The notes beneath the pieces were generated by a model, which had not been told where the DNA came from, did not search any database, and saw nothing but the letters and a program-made list of their open reading frames with translations. DNA of 38,037 nucleotides from positions 1 to 38,037 of the forward strand of contig JAHDCI010000007.1 in assembly GCA_020629955.1 (NCBI GenBank), in the 5' to 3' direction. The translations under genes and the position numbers were made by a program. Origin of the DNA: Myxococcota bacterium (GTDB lineage Bacteria > Myxococcota_A > Polyangia > Polyangiales > Houyiibacteriaceae). This document shows positions 15,228 through 23,610 of the stretch, piece after piece; the first letter of the stretch is position 1, and each line of letters starts with the position of its first letter.

Positions 15228-15367
15228 AGGCTCAACCGATACTTAAAACAAAAACATGCGTTTCGTAAGGGTTAAATCCCGAAATCGGCTTCACTGATTC
15301 GTCCAAGCCTATGCCTTGTCAGATATTATCTATTTTTCCTTTGAAGACCTCTGTCTAGCATGGGCGG
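15228..15367. promoter_or_regulatory. Divergent promoter region of NhaR-like regulator and SulP transporter
   Basis: This 140-bp interval is clearly richer in A and T than its surroundings. It holds a short perfect palindrome, AGATATTATCT at 15318-15328, whose TATTAT could be a -10 element for the SulP gene. Several T-N11-A spacings are present. The layout is what a LysR regulator and its target usually show; no site can be fixed with certainty. Confidence 0.4.
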
Positions 15368-16891
15368 ATGAATTCCCTCGGAAGAGACGCTATCGCGGCG
15401 GTCGTAGTTTTCCTCGTCGCCCTCCCTCTCTGTTTAGGGGTTGCGCTCGCATCGCAGGTCCCACTCTCACTTGGCATCATCAGCGGGATCATCGGCGGCA
15501 TCATCGTCGGCGCCCTCGCTGGTTCCCCGCTGCAGGTCTCGGGTCCGGCGGCCGGCTTGGTTGTCTCGGTTTTGATGATCGTCGTTCCGTACGGCGTCGA
15601 AGCGCTCGGTCTTGCCGTACTGATTTCCGGCGGTCTCCAGGTCCTCGCGGCGGTCTTTAAACTCGGTCGTTGGTTCCGCGCCGTTTCCCCCGCGCTGATT
15701 CAGGGAATGCTCGCTGGTATCGGCGTCCTCATCGCGGCCAGCCAGCTCCACGTGATGGTCGGCGCGACCCCTCCTGGCGGAGGCCTTGCGGATATCTGGG
15801 GCTTGCCCGCGGCCGTGATGGCCAACATCGGAGAGGACGCGCTCTGGCTCGGACTGGCGACGATCGGCATTCTCGTGGCCTGGGACAAGTTCCGGCCCGA
15901 CAACCTCAAGGTTGTGCCGGGGCCGCTACTGGCCGTGGGTCTGACAACCGCAGCCACCGCCCTGCTGAATCTCGACGTAGCGAAGGTCGAGCTTCCAGAA
16001 TCTCTTTTTGGTTCGTTAAACGTTCCGACCGCCGACTCTCTCTCCCTGCTCGCCGACGCAGGATTTGTTGGAGCGGCCGCAGCCCTCGGTCTCATCGCCG
16101 CGGCAGAGAGCTTGCTATGCGCAAATGCGACCGACGCTCTCCACAACGGCACGCGCACCGACTACAACAAAGAGCTCTTCGCCCTCGGTGTCGGCAACCT
16201 TGCCGCAGGCGCAGTGGGCGCGCTTCCAGTCACCGGCGTTATCGTTCGAAGTGCGACGAATATCGAAGCAGGCGCAAAGACGCGTGCAGCGGCCGTCATC
16301 CACGGCTTCCTACTTCTTGGCCTCGTCTCCCTGGCGCCATTCCTTCTAGCGTATATTCCGAAGGCTGCCCTGGCCGGTACCCTGGTCTTCATCGGCGTGA
16401 AGTTGGCTTCCCCAGCGAAAGCCGTTGCCTTGCACAAAGCGGGCGGCAATGAGGTTTGGATTTTCCTGATCACGGTCGGCGCCATTGTTGCGACCAACCT
16501 TCTCTTGGGAATCGGCATTGGTCTCGCGTGTGCGGCAGCGAAGCTTCTCTACACGTTCAGCCACCTTGAGGTCGACGTCGAACAAGAGGGCAATCGCTAC
16601 GATGTGGACGTTCACGGAGCAGCGACATTTGTGGCCCTCCCCCTCCTCGCGGAGGCACTGGAAAAGATTCCGCAGGAGGCCGAGGTTCATGTTCATCTCG
16701 GCGGCCTCATGTACGTCGACCACGCATGCGCGGAGCTGCTTCAGCGGCAGGAAGAGCGACGCGAAGCCGCCGGAGGCTCCATCACCACCGAGTGGGATGA
16801 GTTGCACGAGCTACGCGGGAAGAAGCCGCTCATCAAGCGCGCGCTCGATAGCGCCGGAGGCCCCTTCCGGCGGCCCAGCGCTGAGAGCTAA
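15368..16891 (+). CDS. SulP-family inorganic anion transporter with STAS domain
   Basis: The 507-residue inner-membrane protein has 10-12 hydrophobic segments across residues 5-395. The SulP signatures are present: VVFLVALPLCLGVALAS in the first helix, GIISGIIGGIIVGALAGSPLQVSGPAAGL, and later AAAESLLCANATDALHNGTRTDYNKELFALGVGN. A reduced STAS-like cytoplasmic domain follows (about 410-490, VDVHGAATFVALPLLAEAL). SulP proteins move sulfate, bicarbonate or other anions; the N-terminal phrases resemble the branch often paired with carbonic anhydrases, so bicarbonate is a fair guess, but no carbonic anhydrase gene is in the window. The start is short and places the first helix almost at the N-terminus. 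The divergent NhaR-like gene suggests sodium- or pH-linked control. Confidence 0.88.
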   Translation: MNSLGRDAIAAVVVFLVALPLCLGVALASQVPLSLGIISGIIGGIIVGALAGSPLQVSGPAAGLVVSVLMIVVPYGVEALGLAVLISGGLQVLAAVFKLGRWFRAVSPALIQGMLAGIGVLIAASQLHVMVGATPPGGGLADIWGLPAAVMANIGEDALWLGLATIGILVAWDKFRPDNLKVVPGPLLAVGLTTAATALLNLDVAKVELPESLFGSLNVPTADSLSLLADAGFVGAAAALGLIAAAESLLCANATDALHNGTRTDYNKELFALGVGNLAAGAVGALPVTGVIVRSATNIEAGAKTRAAAVIHGFLLLGLVSLAPFLLAYIPKAALAGTLVFIGVKLASPAKAVALHKAGGNEVWIFLITVGAIVATNLLLGIGIGLACAAAKLLYTFSHLEVDVEQEGNRYDVDVHGAATFVALPLLAEALEKIPQEAEVHVHLGGLMYVDHACAELLQRQEERREAAGGSITTEWDELHELRGKKPLIKRALDSAGGPFRRPSAES

Positions 16892-16901
16892 ATCCAATCC
16901 G

Positions 16902-16928
16902 AAAAGCCCCTCTCAAGAGGGGCTTTTT
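16902..16928 (+). terminator. Rho-independent terminator after the SulP gene
   Basis: AAAAGCCCCTCT and AGAGGGGCTTTT form a 12-bp perfect stem with a minimal loop, ending in a run of five T residues, 10 bp after the SulP stop codon. Because the stem is flanked by A and T runs it could work in both directions. It is the clearest terminator in the window. Confidence 0.9.
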
Positions 16929-17108
16929 CGTGCCTGTGTAGAGGTGTGAAAGCAAAGAGGATCGACCGTCGGATGCAAGCGGGGACGCCGCTCCATACCA
17001 TTGACCATTACGCGATGCGGAGTTGCGACAGTAAATGAGTCGGCCTCGATGTCCCGTGTCGAGCGCAGCCATTCACGCTTCCCTCGCAGATTTGAAATAG
17101 GGAAAGAA

Positions 17109-17164
17109 AGTGTTCTTTTGGGGGTTGTATGTAGCCGCGACAGAATTAGTGTACAACAAACACT
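17109..17164. promoter_or_regulatory. Inverted-repeat cluster upstream of the macrodomain gene
   Basis: Within the 290-bp gap after the terminator, the last 75 bp before the macrodomain gene hold several dyads. These are AGTGTT at 17109-17114 facing AACACT at 17159-17164, GTTGTA at 17124-17129 facing TACAAC at 17152-17157, and AGTGT-N7-ACACT at 17148-17164. On the minus strand the last reads GTGTTTGTTGTACACTA, close to part of the dyad before the SPFH gene. It is probably an operator. The rest of the gap, apart from the terminator, shows nothing recognisable. Confidence 0.4.
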
Positions 17165-17182
17165 CTCACCCGGTATTCCACC

Positions 17183-17782
17183 ATGCTTCCGTCCCAAATA
17201 TTCCTCGTTGATTCGAACCCTTCGCTCGTCCGCGAATGGAAACGATGCTTTCGTGACGAGCCATCCGTGCAGGCTGTTCACGGCGACTATTTCGCGACGC
17301 CCTCCGATGCGATGGTTTCCCCTGCGAATAGCTTTGGGATCATGGACGGAGGTCTCGATCTCGCAATTCGAGATACCCTCGGGCTCACCGTAGAGCAGCG
17401 CGTACAGGAACGAATTCTCGCCGATCACCATGGAGAACTTCATGTCGGCCAGGCGCTCATCGTTCCGACCGAGAGCCCACGCTGGCCTCTTCTCGTAGCG
17501 GCACCGACGATGCGCGTTCCGGCAGATGTTTCGCATACCGTCAACGCGTACCTTGCGTTTCGCGCGATTCTCCTCGCCGTCCGCGAGTGGAATCAGTCGA
17601 GCGAGACACCGCCCGTTCAATCCCTGCTCTGCTCGGGTCTCGGAACCGGCGTCGGCGGGATGCGGGCAGCGGTCTGTGCACTTCAGATGCGCATGGCATA
17701 CCGGCAGATCTCCACGCCGGCGAAGTTCGAATCCTTCGTCGACATCTACAAGATCCACCGAGCGTTGCGAGGCCAAGCGTAA
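17183..17782 (+). CDS. Macrodomain protein (ADP-ribose binding)
   Basis: The 199-residue protein matches the macrodomain fold. VHGDYF precedes a nucleotide-binding loop (DAMVSPANSFGIMDGGLDLAIRDTLG, about residues 46-71, with the Asn and the GIMDGG loop). VGQALIVPT, LLVAAPTMRV and a second binding loop LLCSGLGTGVGGM (about 150-162) follow. Such domains bind or hydrolyse ADP-ribose derivatives and can reverse protein ADP-ribosylation. There is no signal or membrane segment. It starts with ATG and is preceded by a striking set of inverted repeats. bioA follows 84 bp downstream on the same strand but is probably functionally unrelated. No ADP-ribosyltransferase gene is adjacent. Confidence 0.82.
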   Translation: MLPSQIFLVDSNPSLVREWKRCFRDEPSVQAVHGDYFATPSDAMVSPANSFGIMDGGLDLAIRDTLGLTVEQRVQERILADHHGELHVGQALIVPTESPRWPLLVAAPTMRVPADVSHTVNAYLAFRAILLAVREWNQSSETPPVQSLLCSGLGTGVGGMRAAVCALQMRMAYRQISTPAKFESFVDIYKIHRALRGQA

Positions 17783-17866
17783 CGAAGGCTGCGACGGAAG
17801 CGAATCAACGAATCTTCTCCTCACAGTGAGCCTTGCGAAAAGCGCGTAACACGCTCTACTCCCATC

Positions 17867-19204
17867 ATGCCTTCTGAGATCTCTCGCCTCGACCAAGCGT
17901 ACGTTTGGCGCCCCTACACGTCGTCCGAAGATCATGAAAAGCAAACGATGGTGTTTGTCGGCGCCCACGGCTGCAAGGTCCAGCTCGAAGATGGACGGGA
18001 GCTTTATGACGCAACCGGGAGTTGGTGGACCAACAACCTCGGTTACGCGCATCCTCGCCTTCAGAATGCACTGATTCGCCAGACTCAAACGATGCCGCAT
18101 ATCGCTCTTGCAGGCGGAACGCATCGCGTCGCCAGTGAGCTCGCTGAAGAGCTCATCGCCACCGCACCAAAAGGCGACGCGAGGCGACTCGCCCGGGTCT
18201 TCTACAGTGACAACGGCTCGACATCCGTTGAGGTGGCCATGAAGATGGCGGTGCAATATTGGGCACAAAATGGACAGGAAAAGCGGATCCATTTTCTCGC
18301 CCTGCCCGGTTCCTATCACGGAGATACTCTCGGTGCGATGAGCGTGAGCGCGATGGACTTCTCCGTGTGCTTTACGCCTCTTCTCTTTCAGACCCATCGT
18401 CAGAAAGAAATCGTCGACCCGGCTCAGTGGGACGCCGCCTTCGAGTCGCTCATCGAGGAGCTCCATGCTCGAAAAGATGAGCTTGCCGGCGTCATCGTCG
18501 AACCGATCGTTCAGGGTGCGGCCGGCATGCGGATGTATCCCGAATCCCTCTTGCGTCGCCTCCGGCTCGCGTGCGACGAAACAGATACCTTCTTGATCGC
18601 CGATGAGGTTTTCACCGGCGTAGGACGCACCGGCCCGCTCTGGGCATGCGAACGAGCGGGGGTGGTCCCGGATCTTCTATGCGCGTCGAAAGGACTCACA
18701 GGAGGCAACCTGCCCTTCGCCGCCACGCTCGCGACGGACAGAATCTACGAAGGGTTTCGAGGCAATATGCGCCGGGCTCTCCTTCACGGTCATACCTATA
18801 CCGGCAACCCGCTGGGCGCTGCGGTCGCGCTCGAAACGCTGCGCACTCTCCGCGAGGACGATGTCTTGGAAGGCATACCGGAGCGCGAGGTGCTTCTCCG
18901 CGAGGCGTTTGAGGGCGTCGTGAGAAGCGAAGCCGGCAGGCGTGCCGGCGCGCAGCGGGCGCGTACGTGCGGAATGATCGCTGCGCTGGATCTCGGGGAT
19001 GGCGGCTATTACAGCGGCCGCGGCTGGCAGGTGCACGAGTTCGCCCTTCAGAAAGGACTTTTGCTCCGACCGCTTGGGGATACGCTCTACTTTGTTCCTC
19101 CGCTCAATATCGAAGTCAGTGACTTGCAGGCAATGCTAACCCTCTTCGAGGGCGCCATCGCAGACTTCGCGGCGCACCTTGCGAAGGAAGCAGCGACGCG
19201 CTGA
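17867..19204 (+). CDS. bioA: Adenosylmethionine-8-amino-7-oxononanoate aminotransferase
   Basis: The 445-residue, PLP-dependent class III aminotransferase converts 7-keto-8-aminopelargonate to 7,8-diaminopelargonate in biotin synthesis, with S-adenosylmethionine as amino donor. Visible signatures are VWRPYTS at the N-terminus, DATGSWWTNNLGYAHP, SDNGSTSVEVAMKMA, SYHGDT, the ADEVFTGVGRTG segment, and the PLP lysine at about residue 275 in CASKGLTGG. LHGHTYTGNPLG follows. The length and residue spacing match Escherichia coli BioA closely. No other biotin genes are within the window, and no BirA operator is evident upstream. A biotin carboxylase (28113-29630) lies 9 kb away. Start ATG at 17867. 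Confidence 0.95.
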   Translation: MPSEISRLDQAYVWRPYTSSEDHEKQTMVFVGAHGCKVQLEDGRELYDATGSWWTNNLGYAHPRLQNALIRQTQTMPHIALAGGTHRVASELAEELIATAPKGDARRLARVFYSDNGSTSVEVAMKMAVQYWAQNGQEKRIHFLALPGSYHGDTLGAMSVSAMDFSVCFTPLLFQTHRQKEIVDPAQWDAAFESLIEELHARKDELAGVIVEPIVQGAAGMRMYPESLLRRLRLACDETDTFLIADEVFTGVGRTGPLWACERAGVVPDLLCASKGLTGGNLPFAATLATDRIYEGFRGNMRRALLHGHTYTGNPLGAAVALETLRTLREDDVLEGIPEREVLLREAFEGVVRSEAGRRAGAQRARTCGMIAALDLGDGGYYSGRGWQVHEFALQKGLLLRPLGDTLYFVPPLNIEVSDLQAMLTLFEGAIADFAAHLAKEAATR

Positions 19205-19274
19205 ACGCTCCGAAGACAAGCATCGGGTCGCACACGATATCCACCTGACAAGCTGACAAAAAGACTCGGCAATC

Positions 19275-19289
19275 TGGCAATCCTTGCCA
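19275..19289. promoter_or_regulatory. Palindrome TGGCAA-TCC-TTGCCA before the moxR operon
   Basis: A perfect 6-bp dyad lies in the 244-bp gap between bioA and the MoxR gene. It is preceded by short direct repeats (TGACAAGC TGACAAAA, then CGGCAATC TGGCAATC). It may be an operator for the downstream four-gene block or a weak hairpin after bioA; there is no T tract. The rest of the gap shows no reading frame. Confidence 0.3.
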
Positions 19290-19448
19290 ACACGAAATGC
19301 CTGCCACAGAGAGAGCGTTCCTTGTTTTATGCGCCTCGTAGATTCGATCCGTTCTCAGCCTTCGCTCACCAAGCCTCTGCCAGCCGTCCGCGGGGCGAAA
19401 TAGTGAGCAAAGCTCCGAAACCCGTGCGCAACCTGGTAGGGTTTTGAC

Positions 19449-20372
19449 GTGACAAACACTGCGGAAGCTATCGAGATTTCAAGGCGCCTGGTCGACAACG
19501 TTTCTCGCGCGCTCCACGGAAAACGCCAAGCCGTTGAATACGTGGTCACGGCTCTACTCGCCGGGGGCCATGTCCTTATTGAGGACGTCCCTGGCGTCGG
19601 TAAAACAACACTCGCTCGCGCCCTCGCCGCAAGCCTCGATCTCCACTTCCGTCGCCTGCAGCTGACCAGCGATCTCTTGCCGGCCGACGTCTTAGGAGGC
19701 TCGGTTTTTGAGAGAGATACGAACCAGTTCCGTTTTGTCCCCGGTCCGATCTTCACCAACGTTCTCCTCGCAGATGAGATCAATCGCACGAGCCCCCGGA
19801 CGCAGAGCGCACTTCTTGAAGCCATGGCGGAAGGGCAGGTCTCAATCGAAGGGACAACACACTCTCTCGAGAAGCCTTTCTTCGTGATCGCGACTCAAAA
19901 CCCGGACGAATATCACGGCACGTACGCGCTCCCCGAATCGCAACTCGACCGCTTCCTCATCAAAATCGGGCTAGGCCACCCCTCGCCCGAAATCGAACGA
20001 GAGCTACTCTCTTCTCGAACAGCGGCGGACCCGGTTGCGGCCCTCGAGAGCGTTGTCTCCAACAAACAACTCTTAGCCGCCCAAGCGGCCGTCGATGACG
20101 TGAAGACGACGGATGAGCTTCTCGACTATCTTCACGCGTTGATCTCGGGTACGCGCGAAACAACGCGCTTCGTTCGCGGAGCCTCCACCCGAGCAGCGCT
20201 CGCGCTCGTGCGCGCAGTCCGGGCATTCGCTCTGGTCAAAGGCCGCGACTACGCGACCCCCGATGACGTCTTCGACCTTGCGATGCCGGTTCTCGCGCAC
20301 CGCCTTGGCGCGACCGTCGACGCCGGACCCGCACTCCGCTCCCTCCTCGAGACGCTCCCGGTGCCCGCCTGA
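19449..20372 (+). CDS. MoxR-family AAA+ ATPase
   Basis: The 307-residue protein has the MoxR layout: Walker A PGVGKTTLARALA near residues 47-60, Walker B VLLADEINRTSPRTQSALLEAM, sensor segment FFVIATQNPDEYHGTYALPESQLDRF, and a C-terminal lid with RGASTRAALAL. MoxR ATPases act as chaperones that mature partner proteins, often VWA or DUF58 proteins encoded next door; here a DUF58 gene and a transglutaminase gene follow. The GTG at 19449 is the only start consistent with the family N-terminus (ISRRLVDNVSRALHGK). It leads a MoxR-DUF58-TgpA operon. Confidence 0.92.
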   Translation: MTNTAEAIEISRRLVDNVSRALHGKRQAVEYVVTALLAGGHVLIEDVPGVGKTTLARALAASLDLHFRRLQLTSDLLPADVLGGSVFERDTNQFRFVPGPIFTNVLLADEINRTSPRTQSALLEAMAEGQVSIEGTTHSLEKPFFVIATQNPDEYHGTYALPESQLDRFLIKIGLGHPSPEIERELLSSRTAADPVAALESVVSNKQLLAAQAAVDDVKTTDELLDYLHALISGTRETTRFVRGASTRAALALVRAVRAFALVKGRDYATPDDVFDLAMPVLAHRLGATVDAGPALRSLLETLPVPA

Positions 20373-20453
20373 GATGGGCTCCCTGGACCAGCCTCGCTGG
20401 GTTCCAGCGGAAGATGCGCGTCCCTCCGCGAAAGTCGAGGAGTTCACGGCGGA

Positions 20454-21428
20454 ATGCTAGGTCGGTCGAAGAAGAAAAAGCCCGACGAACGGAGAAAGCT
20501 CCGCCCTCGCTTTCGATTGACGGGTGAGGGAAAAGTCTATGTCTTCGTCGCACTCGGCGTCGGGCTCGCCGCTGTCAACACGGGCAACAATCTGCTCTAT
20601 CTCGTGCTCGGTCTCATGCTGAGCGCCCTTCTGGTGAGCGGCACGTTGAGCGACCTCTCCCTTTGGGGCCTTCGTATCCGCCGCGTCGTTCCAGCGCAGA
20701 TTTTTGCCGCCCAGCCCGCTCAGTTCGAGATCGAAATACGGAACACAAAGCGTTGGTTTTCAAGCTTCTCGATCGAAGTCGAAGATGTGGCTCCGAATGG
20801 CGAGCAAGAATCGAGCGGCGGCTGCTTCTTTCTGAAAGTCCCCCCGAAAGGCACCCAGCGTGTCCCCTACCCGCGAACGTTCTCCAGCCGCGGGGAACAA
20901 GAACTGCTCGGCTTTCAGATTCGGACTCGGTTCCCATTTGGACTGATCGAGAAGGGGCGAACGCTTCGGGACCCCGCTACATTTGTGAAGTATCCAACTC
21001 CGTTGCCTCCGGAAGAGTCGGATGGGGAGCCGGAGGCGAGCGCGGGAGATCTCCGAGAGCACCAGCAGGGCCTTGGACATGAGGTCGACGGTATCCGGGA
21101 ATACAAACCTGGCGACGACGCTCGCGCGATTCACTGGCGCCGGAGTGCGCGCCTCGATCAAATCGTCGTGCGAAAGAGAAAGCCTGACAACGCCCCTACA
21201 CTCTCGTTCGAACTTGATGATCAAAGGGCCGTCCCCGGGGAGGCCTTTGAGCACGCCGTTTCAACCAACACTGGCGGCATCGTGGAAGCGCATCGCAGTG
21301 GCTTTGGGGTGCGCTTCGAATCAAGCTCTGGGTTTCGTCACGAAGTTCGCGCGGGAGAGCGCGTCGACCCGCTGCTTCGCTGGCTTGGTCTTGTGGAACC
21401 TGGAACCAAAGAAGGGCAGACCGAATGA
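20454..21428 (+). CDS. DUF58 membrane-associated protein
   Basis: The 324-residue protein has a basic N-terminus, two adjacent membrane helices (about 25-65), a beta-rich region, and the DUF58 hallmark GIREYKPGDDARAIHWRRSARLDQIVVRK (about 212-240). DUF58 proteins resemble VWA domains and usually pair with a MoxR ATPase, as here. The 81-bp gap from moxR contains no other gene. The last codons overlap the start of the transglutaminase gene (ATGA), so translation is coupled. The exact biochemical job is unknown; the usual context suggests cell envelope assembly or stress. Confidence 0.9.
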   Translation: MLGRSKKKKPDERRKLRPRFRLTGEGKVYVFVALGVGLAAVNTGNNLLYLVLGLMLSALLVSGTLSDLSLWGLRIRRVVPAQIFAAQPAQFEIEIRNTKRWFSSFSIEVEDVAPNGEQESSGGCFFLKVPPKGTQRVPYPRTFSSRGEQELLGFQIRTRFPFGLIEKGRTLRDPATFVKYPTPLPPEESDGEPEASAGDLREHQQGLGHEVDGIREYKPGDDARAIHWRRSARLDQIVVRKRKPDNAPTLSFELDDQRAVPGEAFEHAVSTNTGGIVEAHRSGFGVRFESSSGFRHEVRAGERVDPLLRWLGLVEPGTKEGQTE

Positions 21429-23512
21429 CCCTCCTTCGACTGCACGTTTTGGTCTCCTATCTTTTCGCCGGACTCGGCCTGATCGGCCTCTCCCTTGGGA
21501 CCGAAGTCTCTACCGGCGCGATGCTGCTTTTGGCGGTTGGGTACGTGGGAAGTCTTTTCGCAGGCCCCAAACAATGGGCGAGCCCGAGGTTCTCTCGTTT
21601 CGTTGACGTTGCGCTGGTCGCGACGCTCCTCTTGCAAGTCTTGCGCGGGCTTCTCGGCGCGTCCGTTCTGCCATTGGTGCTTGAGTTCGCGGGAGTTCTG
21701 CAGATTACCCGGCTTATCTATCGCCCGTCCGCGCGCGAGTACTATCATATTCTCGCGCTCTCGATTCTACACTTGATCGCCGCAACCGTACTGACCTCGG
21801 GATTGGATTACGCAGCCGTCTTCTTTGGATTCGTGCTCGTCACTCCCTGGATGCTCGCGATGACGCACCTGAGAGCGGAGATCGAACGGCACTACGGCCC
21901 TAGCTCCCCGCGAACAATGCAGCGAATGCTGCAATCGAAGAGCGTCGCTGGCGGGAAGTTCCTTGGCGGAATGGCGGCCCTCACGCTCCCGCTATTTGTC
22001 CTCTCGGCTGCATTCTTCATGCTCGTCCCCCGGGTCGGTGTCGGCTTCCTCGATTTCGGTCGAGAAAGCGGGCAGCAGGTCGCAGGCTTCGGCGGAAACG
22101 TTGAGCTCGGAGGGTTCGGTACAATCCGAGACAACCCCGAAGTCGTCATGCGAATCGTTCCCGCGCAAAATCGTGGCCAGAACCAGACCTTCCGATTGCG
22201 GGGCACTTCGTTCGACCTCTATGACGGCCGGGGGTGGCAACGAAGCAACTCCGAACCGGAGCCTGTTCGCGCAAGCCTTGGGACATTTATTCTTCGCGCT
22301 CCTCCGCGATTTACCGAGCGGCGAATGCAGATCACGCTCGAGCCCATCTCGGAGCCCGTTCTCTTTCTCCCCGAGGGAACGATCGGTGTTGAGATCCCCC
22401 CTCGGATTTCCGAGGCGCAGCCAATCGAACGGCGTCTCTCTCGTCGAGAAGGACTCGATATTCGCTTCGATGACGCTGACGGAATGGCGTTCCAATACTC
22501 TGCCTTGATCGCGCCTGAAGCGGAACTCTCCGAGCGGCTATCTGCGGAACAACGAGAGCTCTACTTGCAGCTTCCGAACGGGCTCTCGGAGCGCGTCATC
22601 GAACAGGCCCGCGAGCTCACGCGAGAAAGTGTTTCGGATGCGGAACGCGTGCGGCGCATCCTCGATTGGCTTCGAAACTCGGGAACGTTCGAATACTCGT
22701 TGACGATGCCGGACGTCGGAGAGCGCGACCCACTCGACGTTTTTCTATTCGAAGCCAAATCGGGTCATTGCGAGTACTTCTCGAGCGCATTCTCGGTTCT
22801 CGCGCGGGCAGCCGGAGTACCCACCCGCAACGTCACAGGGTTTCTTGGGGGAACCTACAACCGTTACGGCCGCTACTATACGATCACACAGGGAGATGCC
22901 CATTCTTGGGCCGAGGCTTGGGTCGACGGGCGGTGGCAGACGGTCGATCCGACTCCGCCGGGAAGAGGAGAGCTCGGCCCTTCAAACAATCTTCTGAGCG
23001 ACTTTCGAGCGTTTATCGATGCGGTTCGCGCGCGATGGCAGCGAGATGTCGTTGGCTTTGATCTGCGTCATCAGACGGAGGGTCTTCGCTCACTCTATCG
23101 TTGGTTCCGGCAAGCGCGAGGCACGGGAACCGAAAGCCCGGACCAAAGTGAGAACTCCAGCCCCAGCGCGTGGCTTCGCTCCAGCAATCCATTCGGATTT
23201 GCGGGAATACTCGCCCTGATCGCCTCCTTCCTGGTCGGAGGGTGGTTGTTCTCTCGACGTTCGCGAAAGCGTTATCGTTCAGAGGCGCTTTTTCGGGAAC
23301 TCGAACGCACCCTGAGCAAGCTCGGGAAAGAGGTTCCCGCGGGTTCACCGCCGATGCAGCAAATCCGGGTGCTTGAGAAAGAGGACCATCCCATCGCAAA
23401 CGTGTCTCGGAAGATCGCCACGCTGTATCTTGGGGAGCGCTTTGGTGATCTGACCGTGAGACCAACGGAAATCCGAGAACTTCGGCGTGAGCTCCGGCGA
23501 ACTAGGAACTGA
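21425..23512 (+). CDS. TgpA-like membrane transglutaminase (DUF3488 plus transglutaminase core)
   Basis: The 695-residue protein has several N-terminal membrane helices (to about residue 210, DUF3488-like). A periplasmic region follows, and then a transglutaminase-like domain with the triad Cys449 (SGHCEYFSSAFSVLARAAGVPTR), His493 (GDAHSWAEAWV) and Asp508 (TVDPTPPG). A last membrane helix lies near residues 595-615, followed by a cytoplasmic tail. The architecture equals TgpA of Pseudomonas. It overlaps the DUF58 gene by four bases, completing the common MoxR-DUF58-TgpA set. The natural substrate is not known. Confidence 0.93.
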   Translation: MTLLRLHVLVSYLFAGLGLIGLSLGTEVSTGAMLLLAVGYVGSLFAGPKQWASPRFSRFVDVALVATLLLQVLRGLLGASVLPLVLEFAGVLQITRLIYRPSAREYYHILALSILHLIAATVLTSGLDYAAVFFGFVLVTPWMLAMTHLRAEIERHYGPSSPRTMQRMLQSKSVAGGKFLGGMAALTLPLFVLSAAFFMLVPRVGVGFLDFGRESGQQVAGFGGNVELGGFGTIRDNPEVVMRIVPAQNRGQNQTFRLRGTSFDLYDGRGWQRSNSEPEPVRASLGTFILRAPPRFTERRMQITLEPISEPVLFLPEGTIGVEIPPRISEAQPIERRLSRREGLDIRFDDADGMAFQYSALIAPEAELSERLSAEQRELYLQLPNGLSERVIEQARELTRESVSDAERVRRILDWLRNSGTFEYSLTMPDVGERDPLDVFLFEAKSGHCEYFSSAFSVLARAAGVPTRNVTGFLGGTYNRYGRYYTITQGDAHSWAEAWVDGRWQTVDPTPPGRGELGPSNNLLSDFRAFIDAVRARWQRDVVGFDLRHQTEGLRSLYRWFRQARGTGTESPDQSENSSPSAWLRSSNPFGFAGILALIASFLVGGWLFSRRSRKRYRSEALFRELERTLSKLGKEVPAGSPPMQQIRVLEKEDHPIANVSRKIATLYLGERFGDLTVRPTEIRELRRELRRTRN

Positions 23513-23610
23513 GCGACCAACCTTTCGCATGGAATCGCGATTGGAACTCCGCAAAGCGCAACATTTCCTCGCGCTGAGGTCGTAAACTCGGCACAATCCT
23601 GCATCTGCCA

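Noticed and set aside
16913-18466. Very long open frame on the minus strand (about 517 codons)
   Set aside because: It runs opposite the macrodomain and bioA genes, crosses a clear terminator, and its translation is rich in Arg, His and Cys without any domain. It is a shadow of the GC-rich codon pattern.
19275-19289. Sigma-54 promoter
   Set aside because: TGGCA and TTGC are present, but the distance between the GG and GC doublets is two bases too short for a sigma-54 site.
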